Source of the DNA: DATKNA01 sp963786765
GTDB taxonomy: Bacteria > Actinomycetota > Actinomycetes > Actinomycetales > Kineosporiaceae
Length of the DNA stretch: 64,000 nucleotides
NCBI GenBank assembly: GCA_963786765.1
Contig: CAWBAJ010000008.1
Coordinates: forward strand, 310,001-374,000
Direction: 5' to 3'
Shown in pieces: positions 1-8,221 of the stretch. The notes beneath the pieces were generated by a model that was not told where the DNA came from, searched no databases, and saw nothing but the letters and a program-made list of their open reading frames with translations. The position numbers and the translations under genes were made by a program. Position 1 is the stretch's first letter. Every line of letters begins with the position of its first letter.

Positions 1-142
1 TCACGAGCGGCCCGGTGACCGTGTCCTGATCGAGGAGAGCGGCGCCGAGCCGCGGCGCCAAGGCACGACCCACCGTGCTCTTCCCCGAGCCCGGCCAACC
101 CGACAGCAGGACAGCAGGGAGTCCAGGAGCTTTCGACGCCAT
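1..142 (-). CDS. P-loop kinase/AAA-type ATPase, N-terminal fragment
   Basis: Only the first 47 codons are in the window; the gene runs off the left edge. It opens with ATG at 142 and shows a strand-turn-P-loop pattern, GWPGSGKST, at about residues 14-22, followed by VGRALA and a LLDQDT strand ending in acidic residues. That pattern is usual in small nucleoside or shikimate-kinase-like P-loop phosphotransferases, so it probably binds ATP and phosphorylates a small molecule. The substrate cannot be told from the fragment. It lies downstream of the recR-DUF5063 pair on the same strand, 58 bp after the DUF5063 stop. Confidence 0.7.
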   Translation of the reverse strand, partial: MASKAPGLPAVLLSGWPGSGKSTVGRALAPRLGAALLDQDTVTGPLV

Positions 143-200
143 GCCGGAGATGCTGTCATCGGTCGCCGGTGGGTGGCCGCGCCCCCGACCGGGACGCCGG

Positions 201-800
201 CTAGGTCTGGCGCGAGTGCAGCGCCTCGAACTCGGCGTCGGCGACGGTGTCGGCGTCCACGTCGAGGCGGAGGTGGCCGAGCATCGACTGCAGGACGCGC
301 AGCGCCGTCGTCGCCCGGACGCCCCACGTCGACAGGTACGAGAACTGCCACCACCACAGCGCCTCGTCGACCCGGCCGGACCGGTAGTGGCGCAGGCCGT
401 GCGCGAGGTCGGCCGCGACGTCGGCCAGGTCGTCGGACAGCGCCCCGCGCACGACCTCGCCGTTGGTCAGCGGGTCGACGACGTCGGCGTACTCGTCGAG
501 CCCGTCGAAGACGTTCGCGAGGCTGGCGCGGACGGGGTCGACGTCCGGGTCCGGCCCCGCATCGGGCTCGAAGCGCTCACTCGGCACGATGTCCGTGATC
601 GCACCGAGCCGCGCGCCGGCGAGCAGGCTCTGCGACAGGGCGAGCAGCAGCACGGGAATGGCGATGTCCGGCGACGAACCGGTGGCCACCTCGGTGACGG
701 CGTCGAGGAAGGCCCCTGCCTCGGACGCCATCTCCTCCCCCATCCGGCGCAGCTCCAGCACTTCCGCACTGACGTCCTGAATCGTGTTGCTCTCAGACAT
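201..800 (-). CDS. DUF5063 domain protein
   Basis: A 199-residue acidic, mostly helical protein that resembles the DUF5063 family, which in actinobacteria commonly sits directly after recR. I chose the ATG at 800 (MSESNTIQDV), because the in-frame start farther upstream lies inside recR. The body has a conserved-looking stretch with DEALWWWQFSYLSTWG around residues 148-163. No catalytic motif or membrane segment is visible and the function is unknown. The start overlaps the recR stop by 8 bp, so the two are probably translationally coupled and co-transcribed. Confidence 0.8.
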   Translation of the reverse strand: MSESNTIQDVSAEVLELRRMGEEMASEAGAFLDAVTEVATGSSPDIAIPVLLLALSQSLLAGARLGAITDIVPSERFEPDAGPDPDVDPVRASLANVFDGLDEYADVVDPLTNGEVVRGALSDDLADVAADLAHGLRHYRSGRVDEALWWWQFSYLSTWGVRATTALRVLQSMLGHLRLDVDADTVADAEFEALHSRQT

Positions 801-1392
801 CCAGCAGCCTCCGCCCCTCGAAAGCACGGCCGAGCGTCAGCTCGTCCGCGTACTCCAGATCGCCCCCCACCGGCAGCCCTGAGGCGAGCCGGGTGACGCG
901 CAGGCCCATAGGCTTGAGCAGCCGCGCGAGGTACGTCGCCGTGGCCTCCCCCTCCAGGTTGGGGTCGGTGGCGAGGATGATTTCGGTGACCTCGCCGGAG
1001 GCGAGGCGGGTGACGAGTTCACGCACGCGCAGATCGTCGGGGCCGATGCCCTCGATCGGGCTGATCGCACCACCGAGCACGTGGTAGCGGCCGCGGAACT
1101 CGCGGGTCTTCTCGATCGCGACGACGTCCTTCGGCTCCTCGACGACGCAGAGGATCGCGGGGTCGCGGCGTGTGTCGCGGCAGATCCGGCACTGCTCGTC
1201 CGCGGACACGTTGCCGCAGACCACGCAGAACCGGACCTTCTCGCTGACCTCGGTGAGCGCGTGCACGAGGCGGCGCACGTCCTCCGGGTCGGACTGCAGG
1301 ATGTGGAAGGCGATCCGCTGGGCGCTCTTCGGACCGACCCCGGGCAGCCGCCCGAGTTCGTCGATGAGGTCCTGCACCACGCCCTCGTACAC
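793..1392 (-). CDS. recR: recombination mediator protein RecR
   Basis: RecR acts with RecF/RecO to load RecA on single-stranded gaps. The 199-residue length is typical. Visible in order are the N-terminal helix-hairpin-helix (LGRLPGVGPKSAQRIA, residues ~13-28), a four-cysteine zinc motif with cysteines spaced CVVC...CRIC (~56-72), and a Toprim domain with VVEEPKDVVAIEK (~83-95) and the LATDPNLEGEATA acidic motif (~140-152). The start is GTG at 1392. It is followed with overlap by DUF5063, as in many actinobacteria, but upstream it meets a serine hydrolase rather than the ybaB/ebfC gene that often lies between dnaX and recR. Confidence 0.97.
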   Translation of the reverse strand: MYEGVVQDLIDELGRLPGVGPKSAQRIAFHILQSDPEDVRRLVHALTEVSEKVRFCVVCGNVSADEQCRICRDTRRDPAILCVVEEPKDVVAIEKTREFRGRYHVLGGAISPIEGIGPDDLRVRELVTRLASGEVTEIILATDPNLEGEATATYLARLLKPMGLRVTRLASGLPVGGDLEYADELTLGRAFEGRRLLDV

Positions 1393-1461
1393 ACCGCGAG
1401 CCTACGTGGTGCCGCCGACAGCCGAAGGGTCCATCCGGTGTCGAGTTCGGAACGCGGCGTG

Positions 1462-2313
1462 TCAGGCCGTGACCGCTGCGAGCACGGCGTCGGTGAACGG
1501 GGGCCAGACGTCGAGCGCCCAGGGGCCGAACTCCCGGTCGCCCAGCACCACCGCGGCGACCCCTGCCCCGGGATCGACCCACAGGAAGGTGCCCGCGCCG
1601 CCGAAATGCCCGAACGCCTCGCGGGACGGCGACGTCCCCGCCCAGTGCCCGGGCTTGCCGAAGTTCCGCTCGAACGTCAGACCCCAGTCGAGCGGGTCGA
1701 AGCGACCCACGCCGGGCAGGACGCCGGGGAGACCTGGGAACTGTACTGTGCGCATGAGCTCCAGGGTCTGCGCGGGCAGCAGCGCGGGGTGCTGGAGCTC
1801 GGCGGCGAACCGGGCGAGGTCGTCCACGGTGCTGTGCAAGGAGTACGAGGGCGAGCCCGGCAGGTCGGTGGAGTTCATCCCGAGCGGGGCGAGCACGGCC
1901 TCGTGCAGGTACTCGGCGAACGGCATCCCGGTGGCGCGTTCGAGGTGGGCGGCGGCCTCCTCGACCCCGCGGTTCGAGTAGATCCTTCGGGTACCCGGCG
2001 GCGCCACGACCCCGGCGTCGCTCTCGAACCCGTAGCCGGAGGCGTGCGCGAGCAGGTGCCGGAGGGTCGCGCCGGGCGGGCCGGCGGGCTCGTCGAGCTC
2101 GACCGCGCCCTCCTCGACGCCGATCATCACGGCGTAACCGGCGACGACCTTGCCGACGCTCGCGACACGGAACCGTCGCTCCATGTCGCCGTGTACGCGC
2201 AGGTGACCGGTCGCGGTGATCACCGCCGCGGCGACGTTCGGAACCCCCCAGGTGTCGACGGCCGCGAGGCCAACGTCGAGCGCATCCGTCACGGCGAGCA
2301 GCCTGCCACGCAC
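1462..2313 (-). CDS. serine hydrolase, beta-lactamase-like (class C/esterase family)
   Basis: A 283-residue penicillin-binding-protein-like serine hydrolase. The catalytic SxxK motif is seen as SVGK (~residues 52-55), the Tyr-x-Asn motif as YSN (~112-114), and HFGGAG near residue 240 stands where the KTG-like strand is expected. No signal peptide is evident, so it is probably cytoplasmic and more likely an esterase or peptidase than a resistance beta-lactamase. The first codon at 2313 is GTG; another in-frame GTG lies at 2292. A 19-bp tandem repeat lies immediately upstream and may affect its promoter. The 69-bp gap to recR allows co-transcription. Confidence 0.85.
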   Translation of the reverse strand: MRGRLLAVTDALDVGLAAVDTWGVPNVAAAVITATGHLRVHGDMERRFRVASVGKVVAGYAVMIGVEEGAVELDEPAGPPGATLRHLLAHASGYGFESDAGVVAPPGTRRIYSNRGVEEAAAHLERATGMPFAEYLHEAVLAPLGMNSTDLPGSPSYSLHSTVDDLARFAAELQHPALLPAQTLELMRTVQFPGLPGVLPGVGRFDPLDWGLTFERNFGKPGHWAGTSPSREAFGHFGGAGTFLWVDPGAGVAAVVLGDREFGPWALDVWPPFTDAVLAAVTA

Positions 2314-2329
2314 CGACGCGCCCGTTGAC

Positions 2330-2550
2330 GCCGCTGGCCGCCCCTGCCGCCGCTGGCCGCCCCTGCCGCCGCTGGCCGCCCCTGCCGCCGCTGGCCGCCC
2401 CTGCCGCCGCTGGCCGCCCCTGCCGCCGCTGGCCGCCCCTGCCGCCGCTCGCCGCCCCTGCCGCCGCTCGCCGCCCCTGCCGGCCTGGCCGCCCTTGACG
2501 CCGCTGGCCGCCCTTGCCGCCGCTCACCGCCCTTGCCGGCCTGCCGGCCG
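2330..2550. repeat. 19-bp tandem repeat array, about 11 copies
   Basis: A GC-rich array with the unit CCCCTGCCGCCGCTGGCCG. Identical copies begin at 2341, 2360, 2379, 2398 and 2417; variants begin at 2436, 2455, 2474 (18 bp), 2492, 2511 and 2530. The unit is not a multiple of three, so any reading frame across it makes a 19-residue periodic Ala/Gly/Pro/Arg pattern; I do not regard it as coding. It lies just 5' of the serine hydrolase. With the inverted repeat downstream it fills the gene-free stretch 2314-2709. Perfect central copies and decayed outer copies suggest recent expansion. Confidence 0.9.
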
Positions 2551-2572
2551 TCCATCCTCGCCGGCCGCAACC

Positions 2573-2628
2573 ACCCCCAAGGTTCCTCGACACGCGGCCT
2601 CCTGAGCGCGGCGGCGGACCTTGGGGGT
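2573..2628 (-). terminator. inverted repeat, possible terminator of the GNAT gene
   Basis: A perfect 11-bp inverted repeat (ACCCCCAAGGT at 2573-2583 and its complement at 2618-2628) with a 34-nt loop. On the minus strand it follows the acetyltransferase stop by about 80 nt, so a transcription-end or mRNA-protecting stem-loop is plausible. There is no T tract, and an operator role for the downstream hydrolase is equally possible. Confidence 0.4.
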
Positions 2629-2709
2629 CGTTAGTGCCTGCTGCGACGGCGCTCGGCGCGGCGGCGGGAAGATCGTGTCACTCAGGCCATGCTCCCCCTA
2701 CGCGCCCCG

Positions 2710-3168
2710 TCAGCCGTCGGGCGACAGCCGAAGGCTCATGAACACCGAGTCGGTGAGGTCGAAGTCGGCGGCGCCGAAGAACTCGCGGACTCTCCGGTCG
2801 TGCGCCTCGGTCTCGAGGACCACCTTGACGGCGCCGGCGTCCTGGGCTTCGTCCAGGAGCGCCGCGAGAACCCGCGCGGCGAGCGCGTTCCCACGGGCGC
2901 GCAGGTGGAGTTCCTCGAGACGGCACTCCCGGCCGCCGGCCGCGAGGGACCAGCCCCACGTGAGGACCCCGTACCCGCAGACCTCCCCCGGGTGCTCCGG
3001 GTCGTCGACGAGCCAGACCTGCCCGAGGGTGTCGTCAGCCAGCAGCGGACGCAGGCCGCCGATCACGCGGTCACGGTCGAAGGCGTGCTGCCCGAGCAGG
3101 CAGAACCGGTGCGCGAGGGCCACGAGAGCCTCGAGGTCGCCCGGACTGGCCCGACGGATCACGCGCAC
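2710..3168 (-). CDS. GNAT family acetyltransferase
   Basis: About 152 residues with a GNAT fold pattern: an N-terminal VRVIRRASPGDLEALVAL strand-helix, a central strand ending in RLEELHLR, a helix ALAARVLAALLDEAQ where acetyl-CoA pyrophosphate binding is expected, and a final VREFFGAADFDLTDSVFMSL segment. The Q/RxxGxG/A loop is degenerate (RARGNALA), so CoA binding is inferred from the overall pattern. I chose GTG at 3168, where similarity to the fold begins; the longer open frame upstream overlaps the globin gene. The acyl acceptor is unknown. Confidence 0.7.
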   Translation of the reverse strand: MRVIRRASPGDLEALVALAHRFCLLGQHAFDRDRVIGGLRPLLADDTLGQVWLVDDPEHPGEVCGYGVLTWGWSLAAGGRECRLEELHLRARGNALAARVLAALLDEAQDAGAVKVVLETEAHDRRVREFFGAADFDLTDSVFMSLRLSPDG

Positions 3169-3220
3169 GACGCCATCATGCTCCGAGAGCCGGGTACACG
3201 GAGCGGACGTACTCCTGCGA

Positions 3221-3682
3221 TCAGGCCCGTGACGGCTCCAAGCCGGTCCAGCCCCACCGGGGCATGGCCATCCCGGCCGGCACGAGGGCGTCCGGAGTGT
3301 TGTACGCGTACATCGAGCTCGTGGCCCACTCCATGTACGCGCGGAGCGCGCCACGCAGCTCGGGCTCGCCGGGGAGACCGGCGTCGTCCGCGGCGGCGAC
3401 GAAGCAGGCGACGAACCGCTCGCCGAGGTCGGCTTGCATCCCCTGACAGGCATGGATGCGCATCACCGCGGAGTGGTCGCCATACCTCGTCGAGTAGACC
3501 GGCGGACCGCCGAGAACCTCGCCCCAGTAGGCAGCGAGGCGCTCCACGTGGTCGGGGTTGATGCCGTGCGAGAAGGGGTGTTCGAGCACGGGATCGGCGA
3601 GGCAGCGGGCGTGGTGTGCCGCCGCCAGCGCGCTGAAAGCCGGCGCGCCGCCGGCTGCCTCATAGATCGACACACGTTCCAT
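3221..3682 (-). CDS. truncated hemoglobin, group II-like
   Basis: A 153-residue protein of the 2-on-2 globin family. It starts SIYEAAGGAPAFSALA and carries ADPVLEHPF, YWGEVLGGPPVYS and RIHACQG, which align with the B helix, the E-helix W-GGP-YS region and the proximal (F8) histidine of actinobacterial GlbO; the candidate proximal histidine is H77. Such proteins bind oxygen or nitric oxide and are linked to peroxide or NO handling. The C-terminus is somewhat longer than in GlbO. It lies 25 bp after the dnaX stop on the same strand and may be read from the dnaX transcript. Confidence 0.85.
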   Translation of the reverse strand: MERVSIYEAAGGAPAFSALAAAHHARCLADPVLEHPFSHGINPDHVERLAAYWGEVLGGPPVYSTRYGDHSAVMRIHACQGMQADLGERFVACFVAAADDAGLPGEPELRGALRAYMEWATSSMYAYNTPDALVPAGMAMPRWGWTGLEPSRA

Positions 3683-3707
3683 GCCGTTCCTCCCGTCGCG
3701 GGTGCGG

Positions 3708-6062
3708 CTAGTCGTGCCGTTCCTCGATCACGCGTCCGCCGAGCATCTGCTCGACGACCGACGCCCCGACGAGGTTCGAGCCCTCGAGGTCGGGATCGTC
3801 GTGGCTGGGGACATCGTCGGCAGGGCGGACCGTCGGCCCCGCCGGAAGGACGACGGACGTGACGGTCGGCCCGGGAAGGGTGACGGCTGCGTGCGCAGCA
3901 GTGGAGGGCGTCGCCCCTCGCGGAGCCGCCGGGGCCGGACGGCGGCGCGAGGCGCCGGGGTCCTCGGGCGGGATGTCGTCCGGCGGCGGCTCCGGCGGGA
4001 GCGGGATGTCGTCGATGGGCGGTGCGACCGGGCGCCGCCCCGAAGCGTCGGACGGCGCCGAGTCCGCACGCCCAGGGTCTCCGCGCCCGGCTGGGGAACG
4101 AGCCGCGCCGGCCGGCCCCGTCCCCGGCACCGGTCCGGGTGGCTCGTGCGGCTGGCTCCCCGAGCGGGCGGCCCCCGCGGGGTCCCACTGGGCGGGAGCG
4201 GCGGGAGCGGCGGGAGCGGCGGGGGCGGCCGGCGGGCCCTGGTGCCCGGACGGGGCGGGGCTGGGCGCCCCGCCGGCGGTCGCCTCGAACTTGCAGTCGA
4301 TCCCCATGACGTCGATCAGCGCCTGCCGCAGGAACTCCTGGTGCGCGCCCTTGCCGAAGCTCGCGGCGCGGCCCGGCGAGTCGAACTGCAGCAGCAGCCG
4401 CTTGCCGTCGTAGTCGAGGACCTGCGCGTAGTGCGACACGAGGGACCACGTCGTGCGCTTCAGTCCGCCGAGCCGGCTCATCACGTCCGGCCACATCCGC
4501 CGGACCGCCTCGGTGCCTCCGGCGCCAGGACCGACCTCGGCCACCGCGGGTGTGGCGACGGCAGGGGCAGCGGGTGCGACGGCGGCCGGTGCGGTGGCAG
4601 CGGGTGCGACGGCAGCGGGTGCGGCGGCAGCAGGCGCCGCGGCAGTTGGCGGCGTGGCAGCCGACGGGGCAGCCGGCGCGTTCGCGGATCCCGCCGCCCC
4701 GGGCTCGCCGGAGGCCGGTTCGAGGCCGGGTGCAGGTGACTCGGGGCCGGTCGGTCGCGGGGGCGCGGCCGAGGATGCCGGTGCCGCCACCGCCCTCGAG
4801 GAGCGGGACGGGCCCGGCGAGTTCCAGCCCGAACTGTCGGCGTCCGGGGCGACGGGACGGGACGGGGCCGCCGACCCCGCCCGCTCCCCAATCGGCGAGG
4901 TCATCTCGAGCCGCCGCTCGATCCGGTCGACACGCGCGCGGATGCCGCGCTCCGCGTCGTCCGCGGCGGGCAGGAGCAGCCGGGCGCAGAGCAGCTCCAG
5001 CTGGAGCCGCGGCGACGTCGCGCCGGTCATCTCCGTGAGGGCGGCGTTGACGACGTCCGCAGCGCGGGAGAGCTCCGCCCGGCCGAAGCGGGCGGCCTGG
5101 CCGCGCATCCTCTCGAGCTGGTCGGCGGGGGCGGCACGGAACACGGCATGGCCGCCGTCCGGGACGGCTGCGACGACGAGCAGGTCACGGAGGCGCTCGA
5201 GCAGGTCCTCGACGAAGCGGCGCGGATCGTGACCCGACTCGATGACGCGGTCGACGACGCGGAAGACCGTGGCGCCGTCCCCGGCGGCGAGCGCGTCGAC
5301 GACGTCGTCGAGCAGGGCGGCGTCCGTGTAGCCGAGCAAGGACACGGCGGTCGCGTACTCGAGCCCGCCGGGACCGGCGCCGGCGATGAGCTGGTCGAGC
5401 ACGGAGAGCGAGTCGCGGACGGACCCCGCACCCGCCCGGACGACCAGCGGCAGCACGCCCTGCCCGACCTGGACGGCTTCGCGCTCGCAGAGCTCGGCGA
5501 GGTAGGCCTGCAGGCGCTCCGGGGGCACCAGGCGGAAGGGGTAGTGGTGCGTGCGGGACCGGATGGTCCCGATGACCTTCTCGGGCTCGGTCGTCGCGAA
5601 GACGAAGCGCACGTGCGGCGGCGGCTCCTCCACGATCTTCAGCAGCGCGTTGAAGCCCTGCGTCGAGACCATGTGGGCCTCGTCGATGATGAAGACCTTG
5701 AATCGGTCCCGCGCCGGCGCGAAGACCGCACGCTCACGCAGGCTCCGCGCGTCGTCCACCCCGCCGTGGCTCGCCGCGTCGATCTCGACGACGTCGAGGC
5801 TGCCCGGGCCGCCACGGGCGAGGTCGACGCAGGAGTCGCAGACGCCGCACGGCGTGGGCGTGGGCCCCTGCGCGCAGTTCAGGCAGCGGGCCAGGATGCG
5901 GGCGCTGGTCGTCTTGCCGCAGCCGCGCGGGCCGGAGAAGAGGTAGGCGTGGTTCACCCTGTCCTTGTCGAGCGCGGCCGACAGCGGGACCGTCACGTGC
6001 TCCTGCCCGATGACCTCGGCGAAGCTCTCCGGCCGGTAGCGGCGGTACAACGCGGTCGACAC
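3708..6062 (-). CDS. dnaX: DNA polymerase III subunit gamma/tau
   Basis: The clamp-loader motor of the replisome. From a GTG start at 6062 (VSTALYRRYRPESF) it has 784 residues: Walker A GPRGCGKT (~44-51), zinc cysteines at ~63, 72, 75 and 78, Walker B VFIIDEAH, and the GSVRDSLSVLDQL sensor helix. A long Ala/Pro-rich linker follows, then the tau domain V-like region (WPDVMSRLGGLKRTTW onward) and a further Pro-rich tail rich in short PAAPA repeats. Only the long tau form is obvious; I see no clear frameshift signal for gamma. The longer open frame upstream was rejected because it runs through the SRP RNA. Confidence 0.97.
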   Translation of the reverse strand: MSTALYRRYRPESFAEVIGQEHVTVPLSAALDKDRVNHAYLFSGPRGCGKTTSARILARCLNCAQGPTPTPCGVCDSCVDLARGGPGSLDVVEIDAASHGGVDDARSLRERAVFAPARDRFKVFIIDEAHMVSTQGFNALLKIVEEPPPHVRFVFATTEPEKVIGTIRSRTHHYPFRLVPPERLQAYLAELCEREAVQVGQGVLPLVVRAGAGSVRDSLSVLDQLIAGAGPGGLEYATAVSLLGYTDAALLDDVVDALAAGDGATVFRVVDRVIESGHDPRRFVEDLLERLRDLLVVAAVPDGGHAVFRAAPADQLERMRGQAARFGRAELSRAADVVNAALTEMTGATSPRLQLELLCARLLLPAADDAERGIRARVDRIERRLEMTSPIGERAGSAAPSRPVAPDADSSGWNSPGPSRSSRAVAAPASSAAPPRPTGPESPAPGLEPASGEPGAAGSANAPAAPSAATPPTAAAPAAAAPAAVAPAATAPAAVAPAAPAVATPAVAEVGPGAGGTEAVRRMWPDVMSRLGGLKRTTWSLVSHYAQVLDYDGKRLLLQFDSPGRAASFGKGAHQEFLRQALIDVMGIDCKFEATAGGAPSPAPSGHQGPPAAPAAPAAPAAPAQWDPAGAARSGSQPHEPPGPVPGTGPAGAARSPAGRGDPGRADSAPSDASGRRPVAPPIDDIPLPPEPPPDDIPPEDPGASRRRPAPAAPRGATPSTAAHAAVTLPGPTVTSVVLPAGPTVRPADDVPSHDDPDLEGSNLVGASVVEQMLGGRVIEERHD

Positions 6063-6121
6063 AGCAGGCACCCTAACCCCGCCCGCCGACACCCTCCCGA
6101 CGCTCGGCCGCCGGACGCGAA

Positions 6122-6212
6122 GAACTCCCCGCGCACCCGGCAGAGCCCTCCTACCCTTGCTGCCTTCCGGCCCTGGGGGGGTTCGGCTGGATACCGCCAC
6201 GCGGGGAGTCCG
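6122..6212 (-). ncRNA. ffs: small (4.5S-type) signal recognition particle RNA
   Basis: Minus-strand RNA just upstream of dnaX. The apical loop signature GGCCGGAAGGCAGCAAGGG is present, and the ends pair perfectly over 12 bases (GGACTCCCCGCG with CGCGGGGAGTTC, allowing one G-U). It serves as scaffold for Ffh in co-translational membrane targeting. The position between dnaX and tRNA-Ser is common in actinobacteria. Ends are set from the terminal helix and are approximate. Confidence 0.93.
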
Positions 6213-6307
6213 ACGGACACTCTAGCGGGCCCTGGACCCCCGCTCGCCGACCTCCCCCGGGGCGACGGTGCGGTGGGCTCCGTCCCGGCGAGGGTAGACT
6301 CCCCGGC

Positions 6308-6392
6308 GGAGGATTCGCCTAGTGGCCTAGGGCGCACGATTGGAAATCGTGTTGGTGTAAAAGCCTCAGGGGTTCAAATCCCCTATCCTCCG
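6308..6392 (+). tRNA. tRNA-Ser (anticodon GGA)
   Basis: An 85-nt type II tRNA. The acceptor stem GGAGGAT pairs with ATCCTCC, the discriminator base is G at 6392, the anticodon stem CACGA/TCGTG encloses TTGGAAA, giving anticodon GGA (reads UCC/UCU), a long variable arm follows, and the T arm has GGGGTTCAAATCCCC. The 3' CCA is not encoded. It lies divergently from the SRP RNA. Confidence 0.97.
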
Positions 6393-6523
6393 CGCCCCGC
6401 AGGAGCAGCGCCGTCGGTCCCGAGAGTTTCGATGGCGCTGCTCCTGCGCTTTGCCTCAAGGGGAAGGAGCGGGAAGGGAGCGGACCAGGGCGGCCGCGCG
6501 TCGCAGGGGTGGAGGTGGTTGAC

Positions 6524-7129
6524 GTGATTCCTCGTTCCGGCAGGACGCTCCCGGACGCCGTGCGCGCGGCCCTCACCGCCGCGGTCGCCATCCTGCTCGG
6601 GTGTCTCGCCGCGTGCGGCAGCACCGAGGGGCGATCGGTCACGCCAGTTGTCCCGGCTTCACCTGCGTCCGCGCCCGGCACACGGGTTCACCGCTGGGAC
6701 GCCGTCCGCTTCGACCTCCCCGCGATCTGGACGGTGCACGACACCGGCGAGGTGCACCCGCATCCGGCGGGCGCACTCGTCGAGGGGCCGTACCTCGGCA
6801 CCCTGGCGACGGGTTCGATGTGCTTCCTGAACAGGGACGGCAGCGGTGGATGCTCCCGGGCGCACGGGATCCTCCGACGGCGTCCCCTTGACGGGGTCGT
6901 CGCCTGGATCGACGGCGCTCCGCTGCGGGTCCCCGGCACCGATGTCGACCCTGGTTCAGCGGCGGCGGACACCTGCCCGCCGCAGGCGCTGACCTTTCAC
7001 GCCTACCGCAGCCTTCCCACGCAGGACGGGCGGTACCGGGTGTCACTGGACGGCTGCGCCTACGGCGCGCACGCGCAGGAGTACCTCGCGCAGCTGCACG
7101 CCGTCGCGGACAGTCTGCGCGCGGCCTGA
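6524..7129 (+). CDS. putative lipoprotein of unknown function
   Basis: A 201-residue secreted lipoprotein. I chose GTG at 6524 because GGAGG lies 8 nt upstream; two earlier in-frame GTGs have no such site. The N-terminus has an Arg-containing stretch, a hydrophobic core and a lipobox LAAC with the lipidated Cys at residue 31. The mature part has four further cysteines (MCFL, GGCSR, DTCPP, DGCAY) that could form two disulfides outside the membrane. I do not recognise a family. It follows tRNA-Ser and precedes an isochorismatase-like gene on the same strand. Confidence 0.7.
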   Translation: MIPRSGRTLPDAVRAALTAAVAILLGCLAACGSTEGRSVTPVVPASPASAPGTRVHRWDAVRFDLPAIWTVHDTGEVHPHPAGALVEGPYLGTLATGSMCFLNRDGSGGCSRAHGILRRRPLDGVVAWIDGAPLRVPGTDVDPGSAAADTCPPQALTFHAYRSLPTQDGRYRVSLDGCAYGAHAQEYLAQLHAVADSLRAA

Positions 7130-7195
7130 CCCACCCCGTCTGTCGGAGGTCACTCCTAGGGTCGCAGTGTCGGGACACACTTTTGGAGGCTCCTC

Positions 7196-7753
7196 ATGAC
7201 GACCCTCAACGGCCGGTCGAACAGCGCCCTGCTCGTCGTCGACGTGCAGAACGGGGTGGTGGCCGGCGCCCCGCGGCGCGACGAAGTGATCGCCAACATC
7301 AAGAACCTCGTCGAACGGGCCCGGGACGAGAACGTCCCGGTCATCTGGGTTCAGCACTGGGACGACGACCTCGAACAGGGCACCGAGAAGTGGCAGTACG
7401 TGCCCGAACTGGTTCGCGACGAGGCCGAACCCGTCGTCCACAAGCACTACGGCGACTCGTTCGAGGACACAGACCTCGAGCCGCTCCTCGCCGAGCGCGG
7501 GGTCGGGCGCCTCGTCGTGACCGGCGCCCAGACGGACGCCTGCATCCGTTCCACGCTGCACGGCGCGTTCGTCCGGGGATACGACGTGACGCTCGTCGGC
7601 GACGCGCACACGACGGAGGACCTGTCGGCGTACGGGGCACCGCCGCCGGAGCAGGTCATCGCCCACACCAACCTCTACTGGCGCTACCAGTCCGCGCCGG
7701 GACGGGTCGCATCGACCGTTGACGCAGCCGACGTCTCGCTGACGAACGCCTGA
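7196..7753 (+). CDS. isochorismatase-family cysteine hydrolase
   Basis: A 185-residue hydrolase of the isochorismatase/nicotinamidase fold. The catalytic triad is visible: D16 in LLVVDVQNG, K83 in VVHKHYGDSF, and the nucleophile C116 in VTGAQTDACIRST, preceded by the usual cis-peptide region. Substrate may be a nicotinamide-like amide, an N-carbamoyl compound or another small amide; context does not decide. The ATG at 7196 has GGAGG about 7 nt upstream, and the site itself lies in a short GGAG/CTCC inverted repeat that could partly hide it. A GTGTC-GG-GACAC palindrome at 7167-7178 lies in the leader. Confidence 0.85.
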   Translation: MTTLNGRSNSALLVVDVQNGVVAGAPRRDEVIANIKNLVERARDENVPVIWVQHWDDDLEQGTEKWQYVPELVRDEAEPVVHKHYGDSFEDTDLEPLLAERGVGRLVVTGAQTDACIRSTLHGAFVRGYDVTLVGDAHTTEDLSAYGAPPPEQVIAHTNLYWRYQSAPGRVASTVDAADVSLTNA

Positions 7754-7915
7754 CCCTCCGGCTCCTGCACCCAGCGCCACTGCTCGCAGGAGGCAACCTC
7801 CGCGCCGTCAGGAGCGTCGTGGAGGTGCCGGGCCCGGCTCGGGACGGCGCGCCCCCACCTCGGAGCGGAAGGCCTGCCATCCCGGCCTGACATGATTCTC
7901 CCTAGACTACGAAGG

Positions 7916-8215
7916 GTGATCTTCAAGGCAGTGGGCGACGAACGTCCGTACCCGGATCACGGGTACACGACGCCGCGCCAGTGGTCGAAGGTGGCGCCTC
8001 GACAGGTCCGGCTCGACGAGCTGGTCACGACGAAGCGCACGCTCGACCTCGCCCAACTGCTCTCCGAGGACTCCACCTTCTACGGGGACCTGTTCGCACA
8101 CGTGGTGCAGTGGAGGGACACGATGTACCTCGAGGACGGTCTGCACCGCGCGGTCCGGGCCGCGCTCGCGCAGCGCCCCGTGCTCCACGCTCGCGTGCTG
8201 GTGCTCGAGGACTAG
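7916..8215 (+). CDS. conserved actinobacterial protein (annotated in databases as VapB-like)
   Basis: A 99-residue protein with the pattern RPYPDHG, PRQVRLDELVTTKRTLDL, LLSEDSTFYGDLFAHVVQW and LEDGLHRAVRAAL. I recall near-identical actinobacterial proteins labelled type II toxin-antitoxin VapB-family antitoxin, but no toxin gene adjoins it, and its regular place beside a LytR_C gene argues for a housekeeping role. I chose GTG at 7916: a TAGACT -10-like box at 7903-7908 would place the transcript start on or next to this codon, making the mRNA leaderless. It ends 6 bp before the LytR_C gene and is probably co-transcribed with it. Confidence 0.7.
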   Translation: MIFKAVGDERPYPDHGYTTPRQWSKVAPRQVRLDELVTTKRTLDLAQLLSEDSTFYGDLFAHVVQWRDTMYLEDGLHRAVRAALAQRPVLHARVLVLED

Positions 8216-8221
8216 ACGGCG

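Noticed and set aside
1081..2328. A 415-codon plus-strand frame opposite recR and the serine hydrolase
   Set aside because: It mirrors two well-recognised minus-strand genes, has arbitrary composition and no ribosome site; long shadow frames are normal at this GC content.
2330..2550. Possible CRISPR array
   Set aside because: The 19-bp units are contiguous without unique spacers, and no cas gene is nearby.
3708..6062. Programmed frameshift in dnaX giving a gamma form
   Set aside because: I see no A-run slippery site with a following hairpin and stop as in the known cases.
7916..8215. A VapBC toxin-antitoxin pair
   Set aside because: The database-style VapB name is not backed by a PIN-domain toxin gene on either side.
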